Of a stretch of DNA of 64,000 nucleotides, positions 42,240 through 51,791 are shown in pieces. Position 1 is the first letter of the stretch. Every line of letters starts with the position of its first letter. This DNA comes from DAIQON01 sp036787835 (GTDB lineage Bacteria > Patescibacteriota > Saccharimonadia > Saccharimonadales > UBA4665). The stretch is from NCBI GenBank assembly GCA_036787835.1, contig DAIQON010000004.1:5287-69286 (forward strand), read 5' to 3'. Under the pieces are notes generated by a model. That model did not search any database, had not been told where the DNA came from, and saw only the letters and a program-made list of their open reading frames with translations. The translations under genes and the position numbers were made by a program.

Positions 42240-44726
42240 ATGTTGCCAGATAATAGCCCAGATTTTCAAGAGTTCTTGAATCATCTAACTACAAACGCAA
42301 AACGAAGTTTACGCCAAGCTGATCTAATTGCCAGAGGCTTTGGCAGTGCCTATATCGGCACCGAACATCTCCTACTCGGTGTTCTCGCTCAGAATGGTTC
42401 AATGGGATCAAAGATCCTAAGTGATGCCGGCGTAACCCTAGATAGGGCCCGTTTAGCCCTAAACTTAACTCCAAAGTCACTGGTCGTTCAAATCGGAGCC
42501 AAAGGCTTAAGTGAAACCGCTAAGCTAACACTTAGAACAGCTTATGACATCGCCCAAGAATTTAGCCAAGAGTATTGTGGCACTGAACATATCTTGTATA
42601 GCATCCTAAGCCAGAAGAACGCTCGGGCAACAATTCTACTTAAAGATATGAACGTCGACGTTGAACATTTAACCGGTGAAGTAGCTCGTTTCCTAAACAG
42701 ACAACAGTACGCCGAAACTATGATTGGTAATGAGCGAGGTACGAAGCGAGGTGGCAAAAACTCTAAAAATGGAGCTTTAGATTTCTTCGGAATTGATCTT
42801 ACTGCCCAAGCTAAGGCTAAAAAGTTAGACCCACTAGTTGGACGCGATGCTCAAACCAAACGTCTAATAACAATCCTCAACAGACGTAACAAGAACAACC
42901 CCGTATTAATTGGTGAACCTGGCGTTGGCAAGACTGCCATCGTTGAGGGACTGGCCCAAAGAATAGTTAACGAAGATGTGCCAGACAGTCTTATAGACAA
43001 ACGAATAATTATGATCGATCTAGCAGCTATGGTAGCTGGTACAAAATACCGTGGTGAATTCGAAGAAAGACTTAAAAAAGTTATTACTGAACTTGAGAAT
43101 AGCTCAAAGGCAATTGCCTTTATTGACGAACTACACCTTATTGTTGGTGCCGGAGCTGCTGAAGGCGCAATGGACGCCAGCAACATCTTAAAGCCAGCCC
43201 TAGCGCGGGGCAAGATGCAAATAATTGGCGCTACGACTACCTCTGAATACACTAAGCACATTGAGAAAGACGCTGCTCTTGAACGTCGTTTCCAGCCAAT
43301 TCAAGTACCAGAGACTACTTACCAAGAAACAATCGCTGTATTAAAAGGTATAAAGAAACACTACGAAGATTTTCATGGAGTCAGTATATCTGATGAGGTC
43401 GTTGAAGACACCGTAACGCTAGCAAAGCGCTACATAAACGACCGCTACATGCCAGATAAGGCAATCGATCTTATTGATGAAACATCGGCCCATATTAGAG
43501 TCAAGAACTCTAAGACCAGCCCTGAAATCCGCAAACTACAAAATGAACTTAAACTGCTTGAGGTAAAGATCGAAGAAGCTGTAGACAGTGAAGAATATGA
43601 ACGAGCAGCCGAATATAAAACTCGGGTTTCGCAAATTACTGAAGAACTCAATAAATTACAGGCTCAAATCAAGAAGACCAAGAAGTTTGAAGTTACTTCT
43701 GAGGATCTTGCTGAAGTCGTGTCACGAATCAGTGGCGTCCCAGTAAAAAAGGTGTTAAAGAGTGAAGCCAAATATCTATTAAGTTTAGAGAAGGTAATGT
43801 CCAAGCAACTTATTGGCCAGACTGAAGCAATAGACGTCGTATCGAGGGCTATTCGTCGTAATCGATCAGGAATCGGTAGCGAGAACCGACCTATCGGCTC
43901 GTTTATATTCCTTGGTCCAACCGGCGTTGGTAAGACCGAACTTGCTCGAGTCTTAGCCAGAGAGTTTTTTGGCGCAGAATCAGCACTAGTAAAAATAGAT
44001 ATGAGCGAATTTGGTGAACACCACAATGTGTCTCGTTTAGTAGGCGCACCTGCTGGCTACGTCGGCTACGATGATGGCGGACAGTTAACCGATAAGATTA
44101 GACGCCAACCATATTCACTTGTTTTGTTTGATGAAATTGAAAAGGCTCACCCAGAAGTATTTAATATGCTTCTTCAAATGCTTGAAGACGGCTATATTAC
44201 CGACGCAAAAGGTCGAAGAATTGACTTCTCAAATACGATAGTCATCATGACTAGTAATATTGGCGCAGATAAACTACAAAAAGAAGCGTCTCTTGGCTTC
44301 CGGGCAACCGCCAAAGCAGAAGTTGCTAGTTTAGATAACCTACACCAGGAAAATACCGATAAGGTGACGGCCGAGCTTAAGAAAATGCTCCGACCAGAGC
44401 TAATTAATAGAATAGATAAGATAGTTGTTTTCAGGGCTTTAACTAAGGCAGATATCTTTAAGATTATAGATCTTCAGATTGAAGATCTTAGGAAACGACT
44501 AGTTAAGCATAGTATCGGTATTCAGCTAGACAACAAGGCTAAGAAATACCTACTAGAAAATGGTTACGATGTTAAAAACGGAGTTCGACCACTTCGAAGG
44601 TTAATTCAAAATACTATTGAAGACCACTTAGCTCAAGAAGTGCTGAAGAATAAGTACGACAAAGGTGCTATCATTTCAGTCTCGACCAACAAGGATTGGC
44701 TAGTATACACTGTTACAAAAGAATAG
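42240..44726 (+). CDS. clpC: ATP-dependent Clp protease ATP-binding subunit ClpC
   Basis: The 828-residue AAA+ unfoldase has the ClpC layout: an N domain with two Clp repeats (about 7-145), AAA-1 with Walker A GEPGVGKTAI near 224, a short middle segment with a UVR-like motif (YERAAEYKTRVSQITEELNKL, about 455-475), AAA-2 with Walker A GPTGVGKTEL near 558, and a C-terminal D2-small domain. It should unfold proteins and feed them to ClpP, which is encoded 16 kb away under an identical operator. The middle domain is short, which argues against ClpB. The ATG follows GAAGGA. Expression should rise when HrcA is inactivated by protein-folding stress. Confidence 0.93.
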   Translation: MLPDNSPDFQEFLNHLTTNAKRSLRQADLIARGFGSAYIGTEHLLLGVLAQNGSMGSKILSDAGVTLDRARLALNLTPKSLVVQIGAKGLSETAKLTLRTAYDIAQEFSQEYCGTEHILYSILSQKNARATILLKDMNVDVEHLTGEVARFLNRQQYAETMIGNERGTKRGGKNSKNGALDFFGIDLTAQAKAKKLDPLVGRDAQTKRLITILNRRNKNNPVLIGEPGVGKTAIVEGLAQRIVNEDVPDSLIDKRIIMIDLAAMVAGTKYRGEFEERLKKVITELENSSKAIAFIDELHLIVGAGAAEGAMDASNILKPALARGKMQIIGATTTSEYTKHIEKDAALERRFQPIQVPETTYQETIAVLKGIKKHYEDFHGVSISDEVVEDTVTLAKRYINDRYMPDKAIDLIDETSAHIRVKNSKTSPEIRKLQNELKLLEVKIEEAVDSEEYERAAEYKTRVSQITEELNKLQAQIKKTKKFEVTSEDLAEVVSRISGVPVKKVLKSEAKYLLSLEKVMSKQLIGQTEAIDVVSRAIRRNRSGIGSENRPIGSFIFLGPTGVGKTELARVLAREFFGAESALVKIDMSEFGEHHNVSRLVGAPAGYVGYDDGGQLTDKIRRQPYSLVLFDEIEKAHPEVFNMLLQMLEDGYITDAKGRRIDFSNTIVIMTSNIGADKLQKEASLGFRATAKAEVASLDNLHQENTDKVTAELKKMLRPELINRIDKIVVFRALTKADIFKIIDLQIEDLRKRLVKHSIGIQLDNKAKKYLLENGYDVKNGVRPLRRLIQNTIEDHLAQEVLKNKYDKGAIISVSTNKDWLVYTVTKE

Positions 44727-44804
44727 AACTTTCTTGGTACAGCAGCTACTTAAGATGAAGCAAGCTAACAAGTTAGATTAGAAAGGCAGCTAGTCATTCC
44801 GACT

Positions 44805-45815
44805 TTGAAACAGACTACTAGATTAAATAGCCGGGGGAACTCAGTATTTGGTTTGTCCATAATTCTAGTCATCGTGCTGATTTTAGGTATCGGCGTGCTA
44901 GTTGGTTTTCATGAGCAAAATAACATAATCGATTATCTAAAACTACGAAACTACACAGCTCCTAGTAATATCGCGGCTATCGCCACTAGTGATACTATGA
45001 CCAGTTACGGTAGAAAGATGTTCTACGTTAATCATCCGCAGCTGACACCGAAAACTAGCTTTTCCAGCTACTGTCCAAATGGTACTGAGCAAACCGTCGT
45101 ACTCGGCTGTTACCACGCCGCTGAGGATGGTATATACATCCTATCGGTAGATAACGCTCAGCTAAATGGCATTGAACAGGTGACCTCGGCCCACGAAATG
45201 CTCCATGCAGCTTACGACCAGTTATCTAGCTCAGATAAGGCCTACGTCGATAATCTGCTGACAAATTACTATAATAACGGCCTAACCGACCCTGTTATCA
45301 GGGCTCAAATAGCCTCATACAAACAGAGTGAGCCTGGAGCAGTGGTTAATGAAATGCACTCATTATTTGGTACCCAGGTAGCCAGTCTTCCGCCAGCTCT
45401 TGAGACCTACTACTCTCGGTATCTTACTGACCGGGCAACAGTTGTTAATTACTACTTATCCTACGAGAGCGCCTTCAGTACAAGACAAAATCAAATCAAA
45501 GCCGATGACCAGACACTTACTACCCTAAATTCTCAAATTGATAATAATAATCGACAGATAAGTAGCCAGCTCGCAGACATCCAAAGTCTTCAAGTCAGCT
45601 TAAATAACGAGAAAAATAATGGACAAATCACCGAGTATAACGCCAGCGTACCTGGCTTTAACACAAAAGTTGACGACTATAATAATCTGGTTGTTGAAAC
45701 ACGCTCGCTGATAGACCAGTACAACAACGTCGTTAACTCGAGAAACTCAATCGTTCTTGTAGAACAACAACTAGTTCAAGCAATAAGCTCAACAAACCAA
45801 ACTCTAAGTAAATAA
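44805..45815 (+). CDS. membrane-anchored HExxH protein (putative metallopeptidase) with coiled coil
   Basis: The 336-residue protein was not matched to a named family. One N-terminal membrane helix (about residues 14-35) is followed by an extracytoplasmic domain with four cysteines and the motif TSAHEMLHAAYDQL (HExxH at about 130-134). A later NEMHSLFG Glu (about 182) could be the third zinc ligand. The C-terminal third (about 230-336) is Gln/Asn/Ser-rich coiled coil. It looks like a surface zinc peptidase. The start is TTG, with only AGAAAGG further upstream; no ATG precedes the membrane helix. It lies directly before radA, which has its own -10 box. Confidence 0.65.
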   Translation: MKQTTRLNSRGNSVFGLSIILVIVLILGIGVLVGFHEQNNIIDYLKLRNYTAPSNIAAIATSDTMTSYGRKMFYVNHPQLTPKTSFSSYCPNGTEQTVVLGCYHAAEDGIYILSVDNAQLNGIEQVTSAHEMLHAAYDQLSSSDKAYVDNLLTNYYNNGLTDPVIRAQIASYKQSEPGAVVNEMHSLFGTQVASLPPALETYYSRYLTDRATVVNYYLSYESAFSTRQNQIKADDQTLTTLNSQIDNNNRQISSQLADIQSLQVSLNNEKNNGQITEYNASVPGFNTKVDDYNNLVVETRSLIDQYNNVVNSRNSIVLVEQQLVQAISSTNQTLSK

Positions 45816-45817
45816 GG

Positions 45818-45826
45818 TGCTAAACT
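45818..45826 (+). promoter_or_regulatory. extended -10 promoter of radA, leaderless type
   Basis: TGC followed by TAAACT (45821-45826) ends 7 nt before the radA ATG, without a Shine-Dalgarno sequence. Confidence 0.5.
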
Positions 45827-45833
45827 AGAAAAT

Positions 45834-47177
45834 ATGGCAAGAGGTAATTCGGTAGTATACGTTTGTAGTAACTGTGGCGGACAGACAAGCTCTTGGAGCG
45901 GTCGTTGTCCGCACTGTCAGGAATGGAACACTCTAGAGGAAAAGGTGACTTCTATTAGCTCTAAGACGGCCTCTTCTTCTAGGGCCCTCGCCTATGAGCC
46001 TATCAATCAGTCGATAAACGATAAGCAGCAACGTCTCAAGACTAATATAGCCGACGTAGATAACGTCCTTGGTGGCGGCATCGTAAAAAGTAGTATCAAC
46101 TTAATTGCTGGTCAGCCGGGAATAGGTAAAAGCACTATTTTAATGCAGATTGCCGCAGAAGTAGCTAAAACTAACAAAACTCTTTACGTTAGTGGTGAAG
46201 AGTCGTTAGAACAAATTGCTCTTAGAGCTAAACGGCTCGGGATTAAATCAAAAAGCCTAGAGCTGGCCTCGTCTAATTCAACAGACGATATTTTAAGCAC
46301 CATTAGCTCTAAGACCTTTGATCTTATTATTATTGATTCGATTCAAACTATCTCTACTGCCGACATCGCGTCCGCACCTGGAAGTGTAGCTCAAATCACT
46401 AATTCAACTGCCTTAATTTCTAGCGCGGCCAAACAAACCGATACAGCGATTATCCTAGTCGGGCACGTTACTAAAGAAGGTTACATTGCTGGACCTAAAA
46501 TACTTGAACACTTGGTTGATGTAGTACTCCAACTTGAAGGAGATAAGTACGGTGGCTTTAAGATACTAAGAGCGACCAAGAACCGTTTTGGCTCGATGAA
46601 TGACACCGGCATCTTCGAGATGACCGATACGGGCCTAATGGCCTTAGACAACCCTTCAGAAACACTACTAAGCGAACGACAGGTAGCTGACGGCTCGATA
46701 GTTCACGCCACTATAGAAGGTAATCGACCACTGCTTGTTGAAATCCAGGCCCTAGTTAACACTTCAAATTATGGCTACCCTAAACGTACTGCCAGCGGCT
46801 TTGACTTAAACCGCTTAAATCTACTGGTAGCGATGATGGAGAAACGAACTAAGCTAAAGCTCAGCGACAAAGACATTTATATAAATGTCGTCGGCGGCAT
46901 CCAATTAAAAGAGCCGGCTAGCGATTTAGCAATTTGTATGGCGATTGCCTCAGCAACTACCGGACATAAACTTAAATCTGATCTAGTAGTGTTTGGAGAA
47001 CTTGGGTTAAGTGGTGAAGTTAGACGAGTACCATTTGCTGCAAAAAGGTTAGCTGAAGCCAAAAAGCTTGGCTTTAAGGGCGCGATCGGACCAGAGGACA
47101 AGACAGTTAAAGAAGCAGGACTTAACTCAGTTAAGCAAATCCGCCAAGCACTAATAGACTACTTAGAGAAGAGTTAA
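45834..47177 (+). CDS. radA: DNA repair protein RadA
   Basis: The 447-residue protein is RadA/Sms, a RecA-like branch-migration ATPase acting in homologous recombination. A zinc finger has C11, C14, C25 and C28; Walker A is GQPGIGKST (about 92-100); the RadA-specific KNRFG motif is present; and the C-terminal third is Lon-protease-like (about 290-447, VVGGIQLKEPASDLAICMAIAS). The length is standard. Its 3' end overlaps the convergent penicillin-binding protein gene by 15 bp. Confidence 0.96.
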   Translation: MARGNSVVYVCSNCGGQTSSWSGRCPHCQEWNTLEEKVTSISSKTASSSRALAYEPINQSINDKQQRLKTNIADVDNVLGGGIVKSSINLIAGQPGIGKSTILMQIAAEVAKTNKTLYVSGEESLEQIALRAKRLGIKSKSLELASSNSTDDILSTISSKTFDLIIIDSIQTISTADIASAPGSVAQITNSTALISSAAKQTDTAIILVGHVTKEGYIAGPKILEHLVDVVLQLEGDKYGGFKILRATKNRFGSMNDTGIFEMTDTGLMALDNPSETLLSERQVADGSIVHATIEGNRPLLVEIQALVNTSNYGYPKRTASGFDLNRLNLLVAMMEKRTKLKLSDKDIYINVVGGIQLKEPASDLAICMAIASATTGHKLKSDLVVFGELGLSGEVRRVPFAAKRLAEAKKLGFKGAIGPEDKTVKEAGLNSVKQIRQALIDYLEKS

Positions 47178-50100
47178 GTTTCTAGCTTTTTTCTTAACTT
47201 TTCTCGGCGATTGAAATCTGGTCTGTACACCAGTAGAATCTACAAGAATAATCGTTGTGTTCGGAGGCACTCCCATTGCAGTACAGCTATTATTTGAGGT
47301 AGTACAGTAAGGAGTTCCTCCTTGTGAGCTAACCGTATATCCAGGTACCCCCCCTGTCCACGTAAAGGTATCAAGACCAGTTGAGTCCTTCGTTATGCCA
47401 AATCCAGACAATGCTGCTGAATATGTAACATTCGCATTACCAGTACCGTCGTATAGAACACTGTCAACAACTGTAGCGCTAATAACGCCAGTACCGCTAG
47501 ACGTAGGGTTATAAGTAAATGAATCATTAAAGTTCTGTCCTTGGTCACTTGGGATGGTTACAGTGTTTATGACATTGCCGTTTAACCTTACGACGATGGT
47601 ACCTGCGGGGGAAGTAGTGTAAGTACCGCCCGAGAGTGGGTGCGTACCTGCAGTAGCCGCTACAGCAATGGTACAGGAGGTGTTACAGATACCGGTTTGT
47701 GCATTACCATTTCCTGTGTTTGTAGCAGTAACCGTAACTGTGGGCGAAGTATTGGTACAATTATGGATATTGTCTGATTGACCTGCGACTGTCTTGCTCG
47801 CTGCAGGTCCACCACCCAGTGCCGCCATATTACTAACAGCACTTGGGTAGAATATATCTACCGAGAAACTGCCATCGCTAGCTCCACCAAGTGATTGACG
47901 AGCAAGTGTCGGCGTACAGGTTGTTGCCAAGTAGCCACTAACTTTGTCGGTGGTCTGAGTTGTTGTGCCGCTATTTTTCCCGACGTACCAGGATGGGAAG
48001 ATTTCGGTAGTTGGACCTGGCTCAATAGAACCAACTCCAACATGAGTTCGCTGTACGTAAGCATTAACTAATTTTAGGTCTTTTGGAGCTGCCCAGTTTA
48101 TTGGAGTAGTATGCAGCGAATCTAGTGCTTGCTCAATCCAAGTACGGGTCAATGGTTCAGTGATGTATTCCATGGCGCCAGAAGTTAGTGAGACACTGCC
48201 GGTGTGGTTGCCGACCCAACTAACTACTGCGTACTGCGTTGACCAGGCAGTCATAAGTCCATCATAGTTATTGTTCTGGGTACCAGTCTTAACAGCTATA
48301 TCCCAGCCTTTATAGTTTTGGAACTTATATGAAGTTGGTAGGTAACTAGCTTTAGGATCACTCAATATATTATCAATAATGTAAGCTGCATCGGGCTTAA
48401 TTGCCTGCGTTGGCTTTGGCTGGGTCCATTGGTAAAGAACCTTGTTTGCTGCATCAGTTACTTGTGAGATATAGGTGGTAGGAATCGATTGTCCCAGCCT
48501 TGCCAAAGACGAGTCGGCGTTTACTTGCTGGTCAATATGAGTATAGACGCCATCACCAATTCCAGCCGAGGCATAACACTGGCTAATATCTGATTTCGAT
48601 GGGTTGAGAGTATTAGTACCGGCGTTATAACAATTCATGCCACCCGGGGCGTTGGCTAAAGCATCGTAGGTTTTAGTAAATAAATTAATTGAAGCTGTGT
48701 GTCCGGCGGTGGTATCTGTTGGATCCTCAGATAGTACTGCTTTAATAGCAGGCACATTTCTAGAGCCGGCTAAAGCATATCTAAGAGTCTCAGGGCCAGG
48801 ATATCTAAAGTCATAATCATAAAGACAGTTACCACCACCGGAATTGGCTAGTGGCAAAGCTTTATTAGTACACGGATAGTAATCCGTCCCCCCGGCAATA
48901 ATTGGTTGTTGAACATCATACAGAACTGAGCCAGCACCGACATTAGTATTATTGTTAACCAGTGTCGAGTAGACAAAAGGCTTAACACTTGATCCAGGCA
49001 AGATATTAGTATCGCCAAAGTTTATCTCACCAAAGTTTGGATTATTAAAGTCCTCGCCACCGACCAGCGCGACTATCTTACCAGTTTTGACATCCTCGGC
49101 AGCCATCGCTTCGGCATCACCACCGGCATTAGCAACATTTCGTGCGTTTTTAGCCACATCCTGATTAGCGTCGTCCTGAAGCTGGGTATTGAGAGTAGTT
49201 ACGACCTTCAGCCCGCCCCGACTGACCAATGAAGATCCAAACTGGGTCTGGAGTTGCTGCTTAGCAGCCAAGACAAAGTATGGGTACTTAATATTGGTGT
49301 ACTTATTAGTTTCTGGCTGTACTTGAGCTAGCACATCAACACTCTTAGCGGCATCAGCCTGGGCTTTAGTTATATAGCCCTGGGTAACCATTAAATCGAG
49401 TATGTAGTCTTGGCGATCTATTAAGGCTGCTGCATCAAAAGTATCGCCAGCGGCTGGGTTAAATTTGGTTGAGCCGTAAGGAGAATAATAACTCGGCGCC
49501 TGCGGAATTGCCGCCAACATCGACGCCTGGGCTAGGGTCAGATTTTGGGCAGATGTTCTAAAGTAATCCTCTGATGCACTCTGTACCCCATAATCTACAC
49601 CCCCGTACGGTGCGATATTTAGATAACCGGTTAAGATTTGGTCTTTTGAGTATTCACGCTCAACTTCCACCGCCAGAATAAGCTCTTTAACCTTACGGGT
49701 AATCGTACGGTCATCAGTCCAATTTTCATTTAACTTAACTAGCTGCTGCGTGATAGTAGAGCCTCCTTGTAGAGATCCACCACCGCCAAGCACGTCGTGA
49801 CTTGCGGCTCGTGCAATCGCCCTGACATCAAAAGCGCCTTCTTTATAGAAGTTCTTGTCTTCAATAGCGATCGTAGCATCCTTCATATAAGGACTAATCT
49901 GATTGCTCTGTACCGGTACTCGCTTAATACCATTGTAGTCTTGGAATAATAGAACTGTACCGCTACTGTCATAGTAGGAAACACTACCACCTAAGTTATC
50001 CCCGGAAATATCTTTAATCTGTGGTAAATCTTTTCTAAAGTAGGCAAACATACCGATAGTTAGGACAAATCCAAGAAGTATAAGAACGCCGACGACTTTA

Positions 50101-50345
50101 AGCCCCATAATAGCGCCCTGTCGACTAAACCAATAGTGATACATCCTTTTTGGATGCATACGGTAAAGAAGTCTATTTAGCCGACCTTTTGGCAAGGTGC
50201 TCAAATATAGAGCTTTTTCAGCAGCTTGTTCTGCCTTCTTAGTCTTCTTTCGATCACCTAGTGACCTATTTAGATTAATAGCCTTACCACTTTTTGTCGT
50301 GTAGGAATTTCGGCTACGTCGGTTTCTACCAGTATTTTGGCTCAT
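47163..50345 (-). CDS. class A penicillin-binding protein with extended C terminus
   Basis: The 1060-residue bifunctional peptidoglycan synthase has a basic cytoplasmic N terminus (about 1-75), a membrane helix (about 80-107), a GT51 glycosyltransferase (EDKNFYKEGAFDVRAIARA, GGSTITQQLVK) and a transpeptidase with the SxxK motif GSSVKPF, a SRN-type motif in AGSRNVPA and VKTGTQNN. It polymerises and crosslinks wall glycan outside the membrane. After the transpeptidase there are about 250 extra residues, rich in Ser, Thr, Gly and Asn, with Ig-like strands and paired cysteines (CTNTS, CNTSC, PYCTTSNNSC), ending in a basic tail. The extension may bind wall or surface partners. It is divergent from tyrS. 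Confidence 0.92.
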   Translation of the reverse strand: MSQNTGRNRRSRNSYTTKSGKAINLNRSLGDRKKTKKAEQAAEKALYLSTLPKGRLNRLLYRMHPKRMYHYWFSRQGAIMGLKVVGVLILLGFVLTIGMFAYFRKDLPQIKDISGDNLGGSVSYYDSSGTVLLFQDYNGIKRVPVQSNQISPYMKDATIAIEDKNFYKEGAFDVRAIARAASHDVLGGGGSLQGGSTITQQLVKLNENWTDDRTITRKVKELILAVEVEREYSKDQILTGYLNIAPYGGVDYGVQSASEDYFRTSAQNLTLAQASMLAAIPQAPSYYSPYGSTKFNPAAGDTFDAAALIDRQDYILDLMVTQGYITKAQADAAKSVDVLAQVQPETNKYTNIKYPYFVLAAKQQLQTQFGSSLVSRGGLKVVTTLNTQLQDDANQDVAKNARNVANAGGDAEAMAAEDVKTGKIVALVGGEDFNNPNFGEINFGDTNILPGSSVKPFVYSTLVNNNTNVGAGSVLYDVQQPIIAGGTDYYPCTNKALPLANSGGGNCLYDYDFRYPGPETLRYALAGSRNVPAIKAVLSEDPTDTTAGHTASINLFTKTYDALANAPGGMNCYNAGTNTLNPSKSDISQCYASAGIGDGVYTHIDQQVNADSSLARLGQSIPTTYISQVTDAANKVLYQWTQPKPTQAIKPDAAYIIDNILSDPKASYLPTSYKFQNYKGWDIAVKTGTQNNNYDGLMTAWSTQYAVVSWVGNHTGSVSLTSGAMEYITEPLTRTWIEQALDSLHTTPINWAAPKDLKLVNAYVQRTHVGVGSIEPGPTTEIFPSWYVGKNSGTTTQTTDKVSGYLATTCTPTLARQSLGGASDGSFSVDIFYPSAVSNMAALGGGPAASKTVAGQSDNIHNCTNTSPTVTVTATNTGNGNAQTGICNTSCTIAVAATAGTHPLSGGTYTTSPAGTIVVRLNGNVINTVTIPSDQGQNFNDSFTYNPTSSGTGVISATVVDSVLYDGTGNANVTYSAALSGFGITKDSTGLDTFTWTGGVPGYTVSSQGGTPYCTTSNNSCTAMGVPPNTTIILVDSTGVQTRFQSPRKVKKKARNLTLL

Positions 50346-50503
50346 TGTTGAAAACTCTTATTCGGGCCCTCTGTAATTTATATAGACGAGATAGGCTTCA
50401 TTATAACAAACTTTAGCGGCATAGTAGTTAAAATATTTAGTTAATTATTAAATAATCTCAGGCTGATTTCAGAGTTCATCCTAGCTCATTGCAAATAAGT
50501 TTG

Positions 50504-50509
50504 TATAAT
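50504..50509 (+). promoter_or_regulatory. -10 box of tyrS, leaderless type
   Basis: TATAAT ends 7 nt before the tyrS ATG; there is no Shine-Dalgarno sequence. No clear -35 is visible. Confidence 0.55.
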
Positions 50510-50516
50510 CTTATGT

Positions 50517-51764
50517 ATGACATTATCTGAAGAACTTACGTGGCGTGGTTTTATTAATCAAACCAGCTATAAAGACATTACGGCTGTAGATAATGGTGTA
50601 GTTTCATTTTATTTTGGTGTAGATCCTAGCTCAGACTCGATGACAATCGGCAACCTAGCTTCAGCAATGATGGTAAGACAGTTTATCTCCCACGGACATA
50701 AAGCCTACCTTCTCGTAGGTGGGGCAACTGGTATGATTGGCGATCCCGATGGCAAGAGTGAAGAGCGTCAACTCCAGAGCTTAGAGCAAATAGATAATAA
50801 TAAGAAAGCGATAGCCGCTCAGTACAACCAAGTCTTTTCCGGCCAGGATTTTACCTTAGTAGATAACTACGACTGGTTCAAGGATATGAATTATCTCGAC
50901 TTTTTACGCGATATTGGTAAACACGTGCCGACGCGACAGATGCTTGGTCGAGACTTCATCCAGAGTCGATTGGGCGAAAACTCTAGCGGCATTAGCTATG
51001 CCGAGTTCAGCTACTCATTAATCCAAGGCTATGACTTTCTCTACCTGCACCAAAATATGGGAGTCGATCTTCAGCTGTGTGGTGCAGATCAATGGGGCAA
51101 CTCAGTAACTGGAGTTGATTTAATTAGACGTATTACTGGTGACGAGGTTAATGTCTGGTCATCGCCCCTGATCGTAAACAAGGCTACGGGAGTTAAGTTT
51201 GGTAAGACAGAAGACGGAGCTATCTGGCTTGATCCCAACAAGACTTCACCGACAGCGTTTTATCAGTTCTGGGTTAACTGCGATGATCAAGGCCTCGAAG
51301 ACTACCTAAAGGTCTATACGCTTTTAACTAAAGATGAAATCGATAGCCTGGTAAGTGAACACTCATCTAACCCTGGAGCAAGAACTGGGCAGAAGCGACT
51401 AGCCGAAGAAGTAACTAAACTGATACATGGCGATCAAAATGCCGAGCTTGCCAAACAGGTAACTGGCTACTTAACCCAGGAATACTCAATTGACCAGGCT
51501 GAACAAAACATTATTGAGGCCCTAAGACAAGAGATTCCCTCACTTAGAACTACCGCTGATGGTTCTATTCTCGATGCTCTAGTCGAAGCTGGGCTAGCTA
51601 GTTCTAAGGGTGAAGCCAGAAAGTTAATCGCTGGACGCGGTATATCAGCAAACGGCAAATTGGTAGAACGAGATAACTTTGAGCAAACAGATTTTAATCA
51701 AGGTCGGCTTATACTACGGCGAGGCAAGGCCTTCAAGGACTCAGCCTTGGTTGAGCTTAGTTAA
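50517..51764 (+). CDS. tyrS: tyrosine--tRNA ligase
   Basis: The 415-residue class I synthetase has the catalytic domain (about 1-230), the tRNA-binding helical part and a C-terminal S4-like RNA-binding domain (about 345-410, SKGEARKLIAGRGISANGKLV). The tyrosine-binding segments YAEFSYSLIQGYDFLYL and LCGADQWGNSVTG are clear and the KMSKS loop reads KFGKTEDGA, as usual for TyrRS. The HIGH motif is variant: SMTIGNL, with Thr and Asn where the two histidines usually lie. All else looks functional. Confidence 0.94.
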   Translation: MTLSEELTWRGFINQTSYKDITAVDNGVVSFYFGVDPSSDSMTIGNLASAMMVRQFISHGHKAYLLVGGATGMIGDPDGKSEERQLQSLEQIDNNKKAIAAQYNQVFSGQDFTLVDNYDWFKDMNYLDFLRDIGKHVPTRQMLGRDFIQSRLGENSSGISYAEFSYSLIQGYDFLYLHQNMGVDLQLCGADQWGNSVTGVDLIRRITGDEVNVWSSPLIVNKATGVKFGKTEDGAIWLDPNKTSPTAFYQFWVNCDDQGLEDYLKVYTLLTKDEIDSLVSEHSSNPGARTGQKRLAEEVTKLIHGDQNAELAKQVTGYLTQEYSIDQAEQNIIEALRQEIPSLRTTADGSILDALVEAGLASSKGEARKLIAGRGISANGKLVERDNFEQTDFNQGRLILRRGKAFKDSALVELS

Positions 51765-51791
51765 CCTTTTAGAGTTTTAATAAGGCCCACT

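Noticed and set aside
47660..48064. Two minus-strand ORFs within the penicillin-binding protein tail
   Set aside because: They are other frames of the same Thr/Ser-rich coding strand and show no start signals.
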